64,000 nt of DNA from the NCBI GenBank assembly GCA_017548075.1, contig JAFYNL010000036.1, forward strand, positions 35,468 through 99,467, given 5' to 3'. The notes below the pieces were generated by a model. The model ran no database searches, was not told the DNA's origin, and saw nothing but the letters and a program-made list of their open reading frames with translations. A program made the position numbers and the translations under genes. The stretch comes from Bacteroidaceae bacterium. Its GTDB lineage: Bacteria > Bacteroidota > Bacteroidia > Bacteroidales > Bacteroidaceae. Below, piece after piece: positions 7,587 through 15,717 of the stretch (position 1 is the first letter of the stretch; each line of letters opens with the position of its first letter).

Positions 7587-9092
7587 CTATACGTCATTCC
7601 CATTTTTATCAATAAAATGATAATCTCCAAAACGACTAGTCTGCACTCTAGCTTTTCCTTTAATGAAAAAAAGTACATTACTCCATTTACATGGTAGCAC
7701 CACTTTACCCATTTTATCAATGAAACCCCACTTTCCATTAGAATCCATTATTCCTGCCCATCCTTCGGAGAAAGAGTTGACTCCTTCCCACTGACATGGA
7801 ATTATAACCTTCCCCGTCTTATCTATAAATCCCCATTTGCCTTCGGAGTCTTGAACACCAGCTAAGCCTTCGCGAAAAACATATGCTCGATTCCATATGC
7901 ATGGAATTATCATTTTACCAGTTTTGTCAATGTAACCCCATTTGCCATTGATATCTTGTACTCCAACCAAACCTTCATAATAAGCTGAATTAACAAATTT
8001 CCACTGATAAGGTATTACCAATTTACCCTTCTGGTCTATGAATCCCCACTTTCCATTAAAGTCTTGTACCCCTGCCAAGCCTTCGGAGAAGAATAAGGCA
8101 TCTTTCCATTGACAAGGAATCACAACTTTTCCTCTTTGGTCAATGAAACCCCATTTACCATCAGAAACCTGTAGCAATACGATTCGATCATTCATATCAT
8201 AAAACATATACTTTTCTATTACTCGACTGACTGCGTGAGCTTTCAGGAAAGCTTTGGGATTGCTGACAAGCACGCCCCATACCCTTTCTGCCTCTTCTAT
8301 AGTGAGGTCTTTGAGGTTGGCAAAAAGTTCATTTTTGTAAGCCTCTACTTGCTCTACATCTCCTCTTTGAATAGAACGTCGAATATGGTTTCTTTCAACA
8401 GCCGTGCATCTAAAGCAGTCTTTTAGAATGTCGAGCATCTGTTCCTGATAAGCCAATAAGCCAAAGGTGGGAGCCATTATCTTGTCAAGTTGCACGATTC
8501 CTGTTGGCTTCCATTCTTCTTTACCTTCTTTCCGTCGAACATAACTGTCGAACAAATTCATTGTTTCTGGAAAACTGAGAGCATAACGGGCAATCTCGTC
8601 ATCAAGGTCATTTGGTATCTGCCTCTCTATCTTTTTGTTCAGATAGGGCGAAGGATTAACATCTTGAAACAGGCAACTTCTCACGGAAGCAATATCAAAG
8701 TCCTTTTCGTTTGCAACAAGAACTTCTTCAACTCTATTCATAAATTCGCCAAAGCGAGAGCTCTCGATGTCGAACTGGAACTTTGGGGGCTCATCGTTCA
8801 CGAATCGTTCTGCATGAAGTCCATACTTTATTGGGTCTATCTCCGTTAGTCCTAAGCAATAGCAAATTATGGATGAGGAGACTCCTCCACGAGCCCAATA
8901 GTTTATATCTTTCAACGATTGCCTGAAAATCCAGAAGGCCATCAAATAATAATCTACATATACCTCATTGATGATATATGCCAGTTCCCATATAATTCTT
9001 CGTTTAGTCAAATCATCAGGTTTTTCTCCATAGCGCCACTTGATGCCTGCTCCAACGAGTCCTTTCAATAAGTCTGTGTGTGTCTTTTCCAT
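7587..9092 (-). CDS. Degenerate DnaE-like palm/fingers domain fused to WG repeats
   Basis: A 501-residue protein with two parts. Residues 30-300 follow the DNA polymerase III alpha order: ARGGVSSS in place of the GRGSAAGS loop, then CLGLTEIDPIKYGLHAERF, then PPKFQFDIES where PDxDxD is expected (first catalytic Asp is Gln), then TFGLLAYQEQMLDIL, RRSIQRGD and PKAFLKAHAVSR. The N-terminal PHP domain is absent and the segment with the third catalytic Asp is shortened, so polymerase activity is unlikely. Residues 305-500 hold five WG repeats of about 35 residues (KWGFIDKTGKVIIP pattern) plus a degenerate sixth. It is third in the sigma operon, with 10-12 nt gaps to its neighbours. The role may be DNA or clamp binding (inference). 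Confidence 0.75.
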   Translation of the reverse strand: MEKTHTDLLKGLVGAGIKWRYGEKPDDLTKRRIIWELAYIINEVYVDYYLMAFWIFRQSLKDINYWARGGVSSSIICYCLGLTEIDPIKYGLHAERFVNDEPPKFQFDIESSRFGEFMNRVEEVLVANEKDFDIASVRSCLFQDVNPSPYLNKKIERQIPNDLDDEIARYALSFPETMNLFDSYVRRKEGKEEWKPTGIVQLDKIMAPTFGLLAYQEQMLDILKDCFRCTAVERNHIRRSIQRGDVEQVEAYKNELFANLKDLTIEEAERVWGVLVSNPKAFLKAHAVSRVIEKYMFYDMNDRIVLLQVSDGKWGFIDQRGKVVIPCQWKDALFFSEGLAGVQDFNGKWGFIDQKGKLVIPYQWKFVNSAYYEGLVGVQDINGKWGYIDKTGKMIIPCIWNRAYVFREGLAGVQDSEGKWGFIDKTGKVIIPCQWEGVNSFSEGWAGIMDSNGKWGFIDKMGKVVLPCKWSNVLFFIKGKARVQTSRFGDYHFIDKNGNDV

Positions 9093-9104
9093 ATTGTTTG
9101 TGTT

Positions 9105-9563
9105 TTATTGTTCAGTAATATCAATGCCGTTTCTCCAGTCCTTCCGCACCAATCGGCGGAAAGACTTTTTGTTGCTGCAAATCAGACGGATTCGGAGACG
9201 AAAGCGCAAGCGGTCGTTCAGTTCATAGAGCCAGCCGTGATTGGTCTCGAAGCACTCTGCCACATTGCGTTCCATATATTCATACTGCTCGGAAGTGAGT
9301 TGCTCGCCTGTGCGAAGATTGAGAAGAATGTAGTAATCTATGTGGCCCGTTTGTTGAGGGCGCTCGTGGAGCCAGGTTGAGAAGAGTGTGAGGAACTCTT
9401 CGTCGGATTCATCCTCCTGCTTCAGTTCCACAGCTTCGAAGCCGTCATTATCTGCCAGATACTCTACTTCATCGGGGCTGAAGATGCGTTTGTTCTTGAC
9501 TTTAAGTTGTTCGAGGTACTTACGGAATTCTGTTTTGTTGGTTGCGAGTGTCGATGTTATCAT
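9105..9563 (-). CDS. Hypothetical acidic protein in the sigma operon
   Basis: A 152-residue protein of no recognised family, acidic in the centre (QEDESDEEFLTLF) and basic at the C terminus (RFRLRIRLICSNKKSFRR). No signal peptide or membrane segment is seen. It sits 11 nt after the sigma gene and 12 nt before the DnaE-WG gene, so it is very likely translated from the same transcript. An anti-sigma or adaptor role would fit the position but nothing in the sequence proves it. Confidence 0.6.
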   Translation of the reverse strand: MITSTLATNKTEFRKYLEQLKVKNKRIFSPDEVEYLADNDGFEAVELKQEDESDEEFLTLFSTWLHERPQQTGHIDYYILLNLRTGEQLTSEQYEYMERNVAECFETNHGWLYELNDRLRFRLRIRLICSNKKSFRRLVRKDWRNGIDITEQ

Positions 9564-9574
9564 ATCTGTATTAT

Positions 9575-10201
9575 TTATAAGTTATTTATTCCCATTACAC
9601 GAAGTTTTCTGATAGCCTTTTCTCTAATCTGGCGGACTCTTTCTCGACTCAGTTCCAAGCCTTCGCCAATCTCTTCGAGTGTCATTTCCGACTGACCATT
9701 AAGGCCGAAGGTTCGTTCAATGATGAGTCTCTCTCGTTCGCCAAGCAAGCTAAGGGCATGATTCATTTCGATTGAAAGGCTTTCGCTGGTCTGATTTACA
9801 GGAGTGATAAGTGAATCAGGTGAAGGCAGTTCGTTGAGGAGTCGGCGAGCAAGATGTCTTTGTTCTGCTGCAAGAGCATGAAGAATCCTTTCGCGAATCC
9901 ACCAAACCGCATAAGTAATGAACTTGAGACCGCGCTTTTCGTCGAACTTCTCGGCTGCCTTTATCAGACCTACATTGCCTTCGTTGATAAGATCGGGCAG
10001 AGAGAGCCCTTGGTCCTGGTACTGTCTGGCCACACAAACAACGAAGCGAAGATTGGCTCGAACCAACTTGTCGAGAGCTTTACGATCTCCTTCGTGAATC
10101 TTCTTCGAGAGTTCTACTTCCTGTTTCTGAGAAAGGAGAGGTTCGCTACTGATTTCCTGAAGATACTTCTCGAGTGATAGAGTTTTACGTTCTTTCATCA
10201 T
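9575..10201 (-). CDS. Small sigma-70 factor lacking region 3
   Basis: A 208-residue group 2-like sigma factor. Region 1.2 (SLEKYLQEISSEPLLS) and region 2 (ANLRFVVCVARQYQDQGLS, INEGNVGLIKAAEKFDEKRG, FITYAVWWIRERI) closely match Bacteroidota RpoD. After the region 2 helix the protein moves through a short linker to region 4 (MTLEEIGEGLELSRERVRQI). The roughly 80 residues of region 3 found in the housekeeping factor are absent. Promoter -10 and -35 recognition surfaces are kept. It heads a tight six-gene operon, so it may direct that operon or a stress regulon (inference). Either of the two initial Met codons could be the start. Confidence 0.85.
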   Translation of the reverse strand: MMKERKTLSLEKYLQEISSEPLLSQKQEVELSKKIHEGDRKALDKLVRANLRFVVCVARQYQDQGLSLPDLINEGNVGLIKAAEKFDEKRGLKFITYAVWWIRERILHALAAEQRHLARRLLNELPSPDSLITPVNQTSESLSIEMNHALSLLGERERLIIERTFGLNGQSEMTLEEIGEGLELSRERVRQIREKAIRKLRVMGINNL

Positions 10202-10274
10202 ACATTTAATATATTTATAAGAGGGTTTTCAGAATGGTCCCCCATATATATATATCTTTATACGATGAAAAACA

Positions 10275-10320
10275 TTAAAAAAGCGGCATTTTTGCCACTT
10301 AATATGCAAAAACGCCGCAG
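10275..10320 (-). terminator. Terminator of the WYL / PD-(D/E)XK unit
   Basis: On the minus strand GCGGCGTTTTTGC pairs with GCAAAAATGCCGC and is followed by TTTTTT. It lies just past the stop codon at 10354 and before the sigma gene. Confidence 0.65.
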
Positions 10321-10353
10321 AAGAGAGGTGATTTTAATGTATTTTTTCAAGAA

Positions 10354-11280
10354 CTATTTCTTAATCCAAGGATATCTTCTCAACACTTCCTCCTTTGATA
10401 TAATAAAATCTTTGTACAAACCATATCCCATTAAACAAGAGATGAAGAATTTACAATTATCAACAGAAGACATATCGTTTTCTAAAACTTGTGTTAAATT
10501 TTCACTATATGGTTTGTAATTAGCCAAAAGATACATAAAGTCACATTCTTCTTCAACATTAGGAAGCTTACCATTTACAAAAAGATGTTCCAATCCTTTT
10601 ACTAATCCCATTTGAAATTTTTGATACAACACTTGTATCATATCTTTTTGAACTTTTAATACCACATCTCTATTAGAAACAAAAGACTCGAAATCTTTCA
10701 TGTGTTTAGCCAAACCGGCAGAACCTTTTAATGAATTCTCGCCTTGTTTCACTTCAATCAAACACATCTTCACGACTCGTCTTCTATGATCCATGTGTCC
10801 CCACTTAAAAGCAATGATATCAGCTCTACCATCAAACGACCTGTCTTCCCATTCTATATCAGCAATAAAGAAATCCGTATCTTCTGCATTCACCGAAAAA
10901 TTGTTCTCATACGCGACACGTTGTTGAATTTCTTTTTCACCTAATTTCCGAGCAATATTTTCTTCGTACCAATCTATCGCTCGCTTTGCTTTGCATATAT
11001 ATAATTCAAGTCCTTCTATTGTTGGTGTAGGCACAATTATAGGGCTTGCCAATTTTCTGCTTGGTTTGGAAATATATTTATGGTCTAATTCCTTTAGTGA
11101 CACATCATTATTATTGGGGTCATTAATTGTAAGTAGTTTTCCCCCTCTATAATAGATAATAACACTCTTCCCTCTTAATTCAACATCAAGAGAAGGGTCA
11201 TGCTTCACCTGTTCTATTATTTCATAGAACTGACCACCTTTGAGAAATTCTTTCAAAAAATCTTCATTTAATTGTCTCAT
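10354..11280 (-). CDS. PD-(D/E)XK-like protein downstream of a WYL regulator
   Basis: A 308-residue, AT-rich gene. The middle shows DGRADIIAF followed by CLIEVKQGEN, the D...ExK core of restriction-like nucleases, at about residues 150-185. The flanks are helical and not recognised. It starts 13 nt after the WYL-domain gene, so the two are co-transcribed. A WYL regulator with an AT-rich nuclease-like partner is a common layout in phage-defence islands, but no full known system is recognisable here. Its substrate could be DNA or RNA. Confidence 0.6.
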   Translation of the reverse strand: MRQLNEDFLKEFLKGGQFYEIIEQVKHDPSLDVELRGKSVIIYYRGGKLLTINDPNNNDVSLKELDHKYISKPSRKLASPIIVPTPTIEGLELYICKAKRAIDWYEENIARKLGEKEIQQRVAYENNFSVNAEDTDFFIADIEWEDRSFDGRADIIAFKWGHMDHRRRVVKMCLIEVKQGENSLKGSAGLAKHMKDFESFVSNRDVVLKVQKDMIQVLYQKFQMGLVKGLEHLFVNGKLPNVEEECDFMYLLANYKPYSENLTQVLENDMSSVDNCKFFISCLMGYGLYKDFIISKEEVLRRYPWIKK

Positions 11281-11293
11281 AATATTAATTGTT

Positions 11294-12202
11294 TTAGTAA
11301 AGGTTAAACATATTGTTAATTCTATTTTTCATTTCTTCTCTTAATGATGCTGGCTCCAGTACCTCTACCTTCTCCCCCATTGCGAGCAATTGGCTGACCA
11401 GTTCGGGAGTCACACATAATCTGTATGTAAACTCCGCAAATTCTCTATGCTTGGAGCGGCCTTCGGATTGGCTTTTGTGAAACGGAGTTGAGCGGAGATA
11501 TTCTGCCTGAGTGCCGTAAGCTCGGATTTTGACTTTCTCAACAGGCAAATCCTTATTCATAAAAATGCCGACAACATTTGCGAAATGCTTCTTTGCATCA
11601 AAATCCTCAGGTAGTTCAAAACTCGTCTTGAGTACTTTCAAATCGAGAATGCGATCTAAAGCAATAGTGCGAAGAGCACTCTTTTCCTTTATATATCCCA
11701 GCAGATACCAACGACGATTGAAGACCTTCAAAGCATAAGGCTGAATATGAAACTCTTGCAGATGTTCCTCTTGCTCGCCTTCATAACGCTGATAGTCAAC
11801 CTGCAACTCAACATTCTTCTGCATCGCATCAATAATGGAGTTCAGAAATGCCGTTCCAAGAGGAATCTCTTCCAGCAAAACTCTGTCCTTCATACTATTG
11901 AAGGTTATAAAGTCCCGGGGAATACTGTATTTCTGAAGCAACCACTTTCCAGGTTTCAGTTTGTCCAACACTTCAGGATTCTTGACGTAATAGACATTAC
12001 CTTTCGACCTATCACACAGAATGTCGACTCCAAACATCTCTTTGATGCCCTTCCTGTATTCGTGAAAAGAGCGAATAGCAAGTGGCCCATCAAATGCGGG
12101 ATTGTCCTCCCACATCATACATATGTCTTCAAAAGGAAGAGGATCGCTTGTGAGCAACAAATCCAAAAGCCAAATGTATTTGTAATATGTCTTGCTTATC
12201 AT
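11294..12202 (-). CDS. WYL-domain transcriptional regulator
   Basis: A 302-residue regulator. The N-terminal 90 residues contain a winged-helix-like region (YIWLLDLLLTSDPLPFEDI). The central WYL domain carries ALKVFNRRWYLLGYIKEKS and IALDRILDLKV, the ligand-sensing pattern of the family. A WCX-like C-terminal region of about 90 residues follows. WYL proteins bind nucleotide or nucleic-acid ligands and often control defence operons. It precedes the PD-(D/E)XK-like gene by 13 nt and probably autoregulates that pair (inference). Confidence 0.85.
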   Translation of the reverse strand: MISKTYYKYIWLLDLLLTSDPLPFEDICMMWEDNPAFDGPLAIRSFHEYRKGIKEMFGVDILCDRSKGNVYYVKNPEVLDKLKPGKWLLQKYSIPRDFITFNSMKDRVLLEEIPLGTAFLNSIIDAMQKNVELQVDYQRYEGEQEEHLQEFHIQPYALKVFNRRWYLLGYIKEKSALRTIALDRILDLKVLKTSFELPEDFDAKKHFANVVGIFMNKDLPVEKVKIRAYGTQAEYLRSTPFHKSQSEGRSKHREFAEFTYRLCVTPELVSQLLAMGEKVEVLEPASLREEMKNRINNMFNLY

Positions 12203-12269
12203 ATAAAGGTGGCAGCTTTCTCGATTGCAAATATACGATTTCTCTTTTGAAGCTATAAGGACAACGTTT

Positions 12270-12744
12270 TTATTTTTTTAATTTCTTTTTGTTCTGTAAT
12301 GCATTCTTTTCCTCACTTGCCAATCGTCTTTCGACCTTCTTCACGTCCTCAGCTGGGGGAAGATTCTCAGGTATAATGCCCCGCTGTACCAATACTTGGC
12401 GGACGGCAGCATTGTTGTCAATATGCTCTTGGGTGATAAGTGTTTCGCTATGCAAATCCTTCGATTGTACGTTGACGCTGGTCATTTCGGCTGCGAAATC
12501 CTTGGCCTTGATGCTGATGGTTGGCAACGATCATCTTATTGACGTCAATAAAATGATCCATAATAGGCTGACCTACATTGTCACATGCTTCTTTCGCCTT
12601 ACTAATAACCTTCGTAAAATTCTGCCAAAGACTATATCCAAGTAATACCTGTAAGTCCCTTGCACTCCAACATTCTATGCCATTCACTTCATGTGCAGCG
12701 CGTTCATACTCTTCAAAGAGTACTTGTATTTCTTCCCTCTTCAT
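12270..12744 (-). pseudogene. dinD: dinD-like gene with an internal deletion and frameshift
   Basis: Two fragments of the DNA-damage-inducible protein D family remain. The N-terminal piece (12744 to about 12530) has ECWSARDLQVLLGYSLWQNF and KAKEACDNVG. The C-terminal piece (12527-12270) has AAEMTSVNVQSKDL and DNNAAVRQVLVQRGI. A full DinD is about 270 residues; here the central 150 or so are missing and the reading frame changes at the junction near 12525. In E. coli DinD is an SOS gene product linked to RecA; this copy should be non-functional. It marks decay at the edge of the accessory island. Confidence 0.75.
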
Positions 12745-12915
12745 ACGTTTCTTTCATTATATGTCCGCAAATTTACGATTTATAATTCTTAATTCAAAAT
12801 TATTTTTTATAGTATTAGAAAAAAGTTGGCTTTTTATTCGTAAACCGCAATGGAAGTGTTGTAAATTCGCACCCAAAATGAGCGTGCTTTTTTGCGTGCT
12901 TTTGGGAGGGAAAAA

Positions 12916-12947
12916 TTTGCAGAAATGAAAAAAATGTTGTACCTTTG
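12916..12947 (+). promoter_or_regulatory. Promoter of the VapE-type helicase gene
   Basis: Exact Bacteroidota pattern: TTTG, 20 bp, TACCTTTG, about 50 bp before the ATG at 12998. Confidence 0.75.
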
Positions 12948-12997
12948 TGGAGCTTTTACAAAAGGAAAAACACTACTAACCTTAAAAACAAAAAAAC

Positions 12998-14206
12998 ATG
13001 GAAAACCAAACTAATCTTATCTCCGATTCATCCGAGGCGATGAACGAGATGCAGGACGTCATCTACCAGGTAGAGGCGTTCCTTAGTGAGAATTATCATT
13101 TGCGTCGTAACTTGCTGAGTGGCAAGACGGAACTGGCTCCTGTTGGCGATGAACCAAAGTGGGAACCCGTTACGGCAGAACTCCTGAACTCCATTGTGCG
13201 AAAGGCCAAGAAGGCTGGAATCGGAGGCAAGAAGTCTCCAAGACAGGAGATTGAGGAATACATCTGCTCCAACGATGTTCCCGCCTTCAATCCTATTCGC
13301 GACTATTTGGAGGCGTTGCCTGAATGGGATGGGAAGAATCATGTGGCCGAACTCTTTGGCCGCCTTCCTGGCATTACAACTGAGCAACTTTCCTGGTGCT
13401 CTGTCTGGATGCGTTCTGTCGTAGCTCATTGGATGGGTATGGACCCTCTTCACGGAAACGAGTGTGTGCCTGTTCTCATCGGACCTCAAGGCTGCGGAAA
13501 GAGTACTTTCGCAGTCCGACTTCTGCCAGAACATCTTCGTTCCTACTATCTCGACCACATCAACTTCGGCAACAAGTTTGACTGCGAGATGGCCCTCACC
13601 CACAATCTCATCGTCAACATCGACGAGTTTGCCAATATGGGACCTTCGCAACAAGCCAAACTCAAACAGACGCTTTCGAAAGTAAGGGTTAACGGACGAC
13701 CGATTTATGGGAAGTCGCAGGAAGACAGAGTCCGCTATGCGAGCTTCCTTGCTACGACCAACGACCCTCATCCGCTTTGCGATGTGACTGGCTCTCGCCG
13801 TTATCTGTGCTTGCGAATCAAGAAAGGTTTGCTCATCGACAACCTTACTCCCATCAATCACGCCCAACTTTATGCTCAGGTCTTGCACGAATTGAGGGAA
13901 GAGAAAGTGCCGTATTGGTTCAGTAATGATGAAGTTGCTCGCATCCAGGCTGCCAATCTTCCTTTCCTCAGAACCGATGATATGGAGGGAATCTTGCATC
14001 AATGTTTCCGTCTGCCAAACGGAGAAGAAGAGGGAACTTGGTTCACCTGCAAGCAGGTCAGTGAAGCGCTCATGAAGGTCTATCCCTCGATGAAGAGAGG
14101 CAATGCCACCAACATCCGCATCGGCCAAACGCTAAAGTATCTTGGCTGCGAGATGAAACACACAAAGATTGGGGCGGCATATAAGTTGATAGAGATTGCG
14201 GCCTAA
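12998..14206 (+). CDS. VapE-type (virulence-associated E) P-loop ATPase/helicase
   Basis: A 402-residue helicase-like ATPase of the VirE/VapE family found in plasmid, phage and island replication modules. Walker A is GPQGCGKST (162-170), Walker B is LIVNIDEF (204-211), a sensor-like LATTND follows, and GSRRYL supplies the likely arginine finger. The last 75 residues resemble DUF3874. The N-terminal primase portion seen in longer relatives is absent. It has its own promoter and stands beside the origin-like region, so it probably assists DNA unwinding or regulates replication of this replicon (inference). A large inverted repeat follows its stop codon. Confidence 0.8.
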   Translation: MENQTNLISDSSEAMNEMQDVIYQVEAFLSENYHLRRNLLSGKTELAPVGDEPKWEPVTAELLNSIVRKAKKAGIGGKKSPRQEIEEYICSNDVPAFNPIRDYLEALPEWDGKNHVAELFGRLPGITTEQLSWCSVWMRSVVAHWMGMDPLHGNECVPVLIGPQGCGKSTFAVRLLPEHLRSYYLDHINFGNKFDCEMALTHNLIVNIDEFANMGPSQQAKLKQTLSKVRVNGRPIYGKSQEDRVRYASFLATTNDPHPLCDVTGSRRYLCLRIKKGLLIDNLTPINHAQLYAQVLHELREEKVPYWFSNDEVARIQAANLPFLRTDDMEGILHQCFRLPNGEEEGTWFTCKQVSEALMKVYPSMKRGNATNIRIGQTLKYLGCEMKHTKIGAAYKLIEIAA

Positions 14207-14210
14207 ATTA

Positions 14211-14369
14211 AAAACACTCATCACTCGTCACCTATGCCACTTAAATCGCTGAATCACAGCGAAATACATAGGTGATGAGTTGGTGATGAGTCAAAAACCA
14301 CTCGTCACCTCCGTTATAGGCTAAAAATCAATAGGTTAGAGGTCATAGGTGATGAGTGACGAGTGTTTT
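14211..14369. repeat. Inverted repeat with GGTGATGAGT units
   Basis: The arms at 14211-14236 and 14344-14369 are complementary over 26 bp with two mismatches. The region between them repeats GGTGATGAGT (14271, 14282) and the opposite form ACTCGTCACC (about 14300), and includes a small hairpin TCGCTG / CAGCGA (14246-14262). Confidence 0.7.
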
Positions 14370-14401
14370 TGCAAAACTATCTACAGGTAATTCTCAAACA
14401 A

Positions 14402-14467
14402 CCTTAAGGTAAATCGCCTACGACCCACGTTAACTTTGCCATCGTAACACGTTAAAATCACAAACTA
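14402..14467. repeat. 22-bp tandem repeat locus A
   Basis: Two clear units (14424-14445 and 14446-14467) of the dispersed family with core CACGTTAA, preceded by a degenerate unit. It lies inside the origin-side intergenic region. Confidence 0.6.
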
Positions 14468-14572
14468 CACTAGTAAAGTTTTCTTTCCCGCCTGCATCTG
14501 AGCACCAGAGAGAAATTGGTTTTAAATGAGAAGAGCTTTTTTCTCCTCTCTCCCCATTCTGCGAAAATGTTC

Positions 14573-14945
14573 TCAAAGTCCGCACCTCAGGTTTTAGAAC
14601 ATCTGTCGACCTTCTGAATGCAATAAGTTAACCAATATACCCTTTTCTTGAAAATTGTTCCCAAAGTCCGCACCTCTGCTCCTCTCCCCTCCTTATTTCC
14701 TCACAATCACCTCTTAATATCATCCTTCTTACTTCTTACCTCTTACATCCACCCTCTCCCCTCTAGCTTCCTACCTCTCACCACCTTCTCCCCTACCCCT
14801 TTTCCCGCTTAAAATCAACAATTATGCCACAAAGGTGCGGACTTCAGGAAGACTTCAACACAAACTTCGTCTTCTTTTACGCAAAATCCTCCCAAAGTCC
14901 GCACCTCGCCCAAGCTTCCAAAGGTTCTGGTGCGGAATTTAGGAA
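14573..14945. repeat. Iteron cluster 1 with core AAAGTCCGCACC
   Basis: Direct copies at 14575, 14663 and 14894, an inverted copy at 14834 and a degraded inverted copy at 14929. Several are preceded by TTCTC or TTCCC. The stretch between copies near 14690-14820 is strongly pyrimidine-rich on this strand. Apart from the 22-bp repeats and inverted repeat listed separately, I see no gene between 14207 and 15242. Confidence 0.7.
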
Positions 14946-15242
14946 GATTTATCTCGACGCTAGTCAACACTTGTCAGCATGAACCCCAAAAGTGCTTCTC
15001 AAAACCGAAAAAAATGACGTAAACACCCCACCCTAGCTTCAAGATAACAACTACTTTGGGAAATATCCCGACAAATCAGGTGAAATCTTATCCTTTGGCT
15101 TGTCGCCTTAAGAACACTTTAAATAGAATGGCATGAAGCAGGCAAATATCTTCTCAATATTCGCACCAAAATCTTTACAGCTTTTTAAAAAGCACGGCAC
15201 TCCCCTACCCTATTTAGCCGTTTTGAGCCCCTTTTCGGGCAA

Positions 15243-15614
15243 TCAAACCCACTGATAGACAGAGTCTTCGTACTGTTCAATGATACGCTGAGATTCTGCA
15301 TCAAGTCCCTGGCCTTCCTTATAGTGTTGCTTCAGGAACTGATGGAGAGCCGCGCGAACCACATTCTGCTTCTCGAACTTCTGGCGGAAAGCAATGTAAT
15401 CCAATGCGTTACGATCATCTTCAGTGGTAAAGAAGCTGAAGCCCCCGACCTTCTGAATGGTACAAACCTTGCGCATTGGTTTAGCTGCTGGAGTCTCTTG
15501 CACAATCTGGTTTCGCACAACCTCATTGCTTGCTAAGGGCTTAGGACTCACATAGTTACGCGTTGCCTCCTCTGCCACTCGACTGATGTTCAAAGATTTC
15601 TTCTTAATAGCCAT
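15243..15614 (-). CDS. Probable ribbon-helix-helix partition partner of ParA
   Basis: A 123-residue basic protein starting MAIKKKSLNISRVAEEATRN. The C-terminal half has a beta strand GGFSFFTT followed by two helices (EDDRNALDYIAFRQKF and KQNVVRAALHQFLKQHY), the arrangement of ribbon-helix-helix DNA-binding proteins. The N-terminal 55 residues look unstructured, as in ParG-type centromere binders that stimulate ParA ATPase. It lies 99 bp downstream of parA, which fits a ParA/centromere-binding pair, although no family could be named with certainty. Confidence 0.6.
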   Translation of the reverse strand: MAIKKKSLNISRVAEEATRNYVSPKPLASNEVVRNQIVQETPAAKPMRKVCTIQKVGGFSFFTTEDDRNALDYIAFRQKFEKQNVVRAALHQFLKQHYKEGQGLDAESQRIIEQYEDSVYQWV

Positions 15615-15674
15615 AATCTTATTTCTTATGTTGTTTTGTATTTTCTAACTTGTTTCAGCAAATACCAAAATATA

Positions 15675-15717
15675 TAAAGACTCAAATAGTCACATATTTA
15701 GATATTCAAGTATTTAC
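15675..15717. promoter_or_regulatory. AT-rich candidate partition or operator site upstream of the RHH gene
   Basis: The gap between parA and its partner contains ATATTTAGATATTCAAG, a motif that recurs upstream of parA at 16801 and, inverted, near 16913. This suggests a common binding site; function is inferred. Confidence 0.4.
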
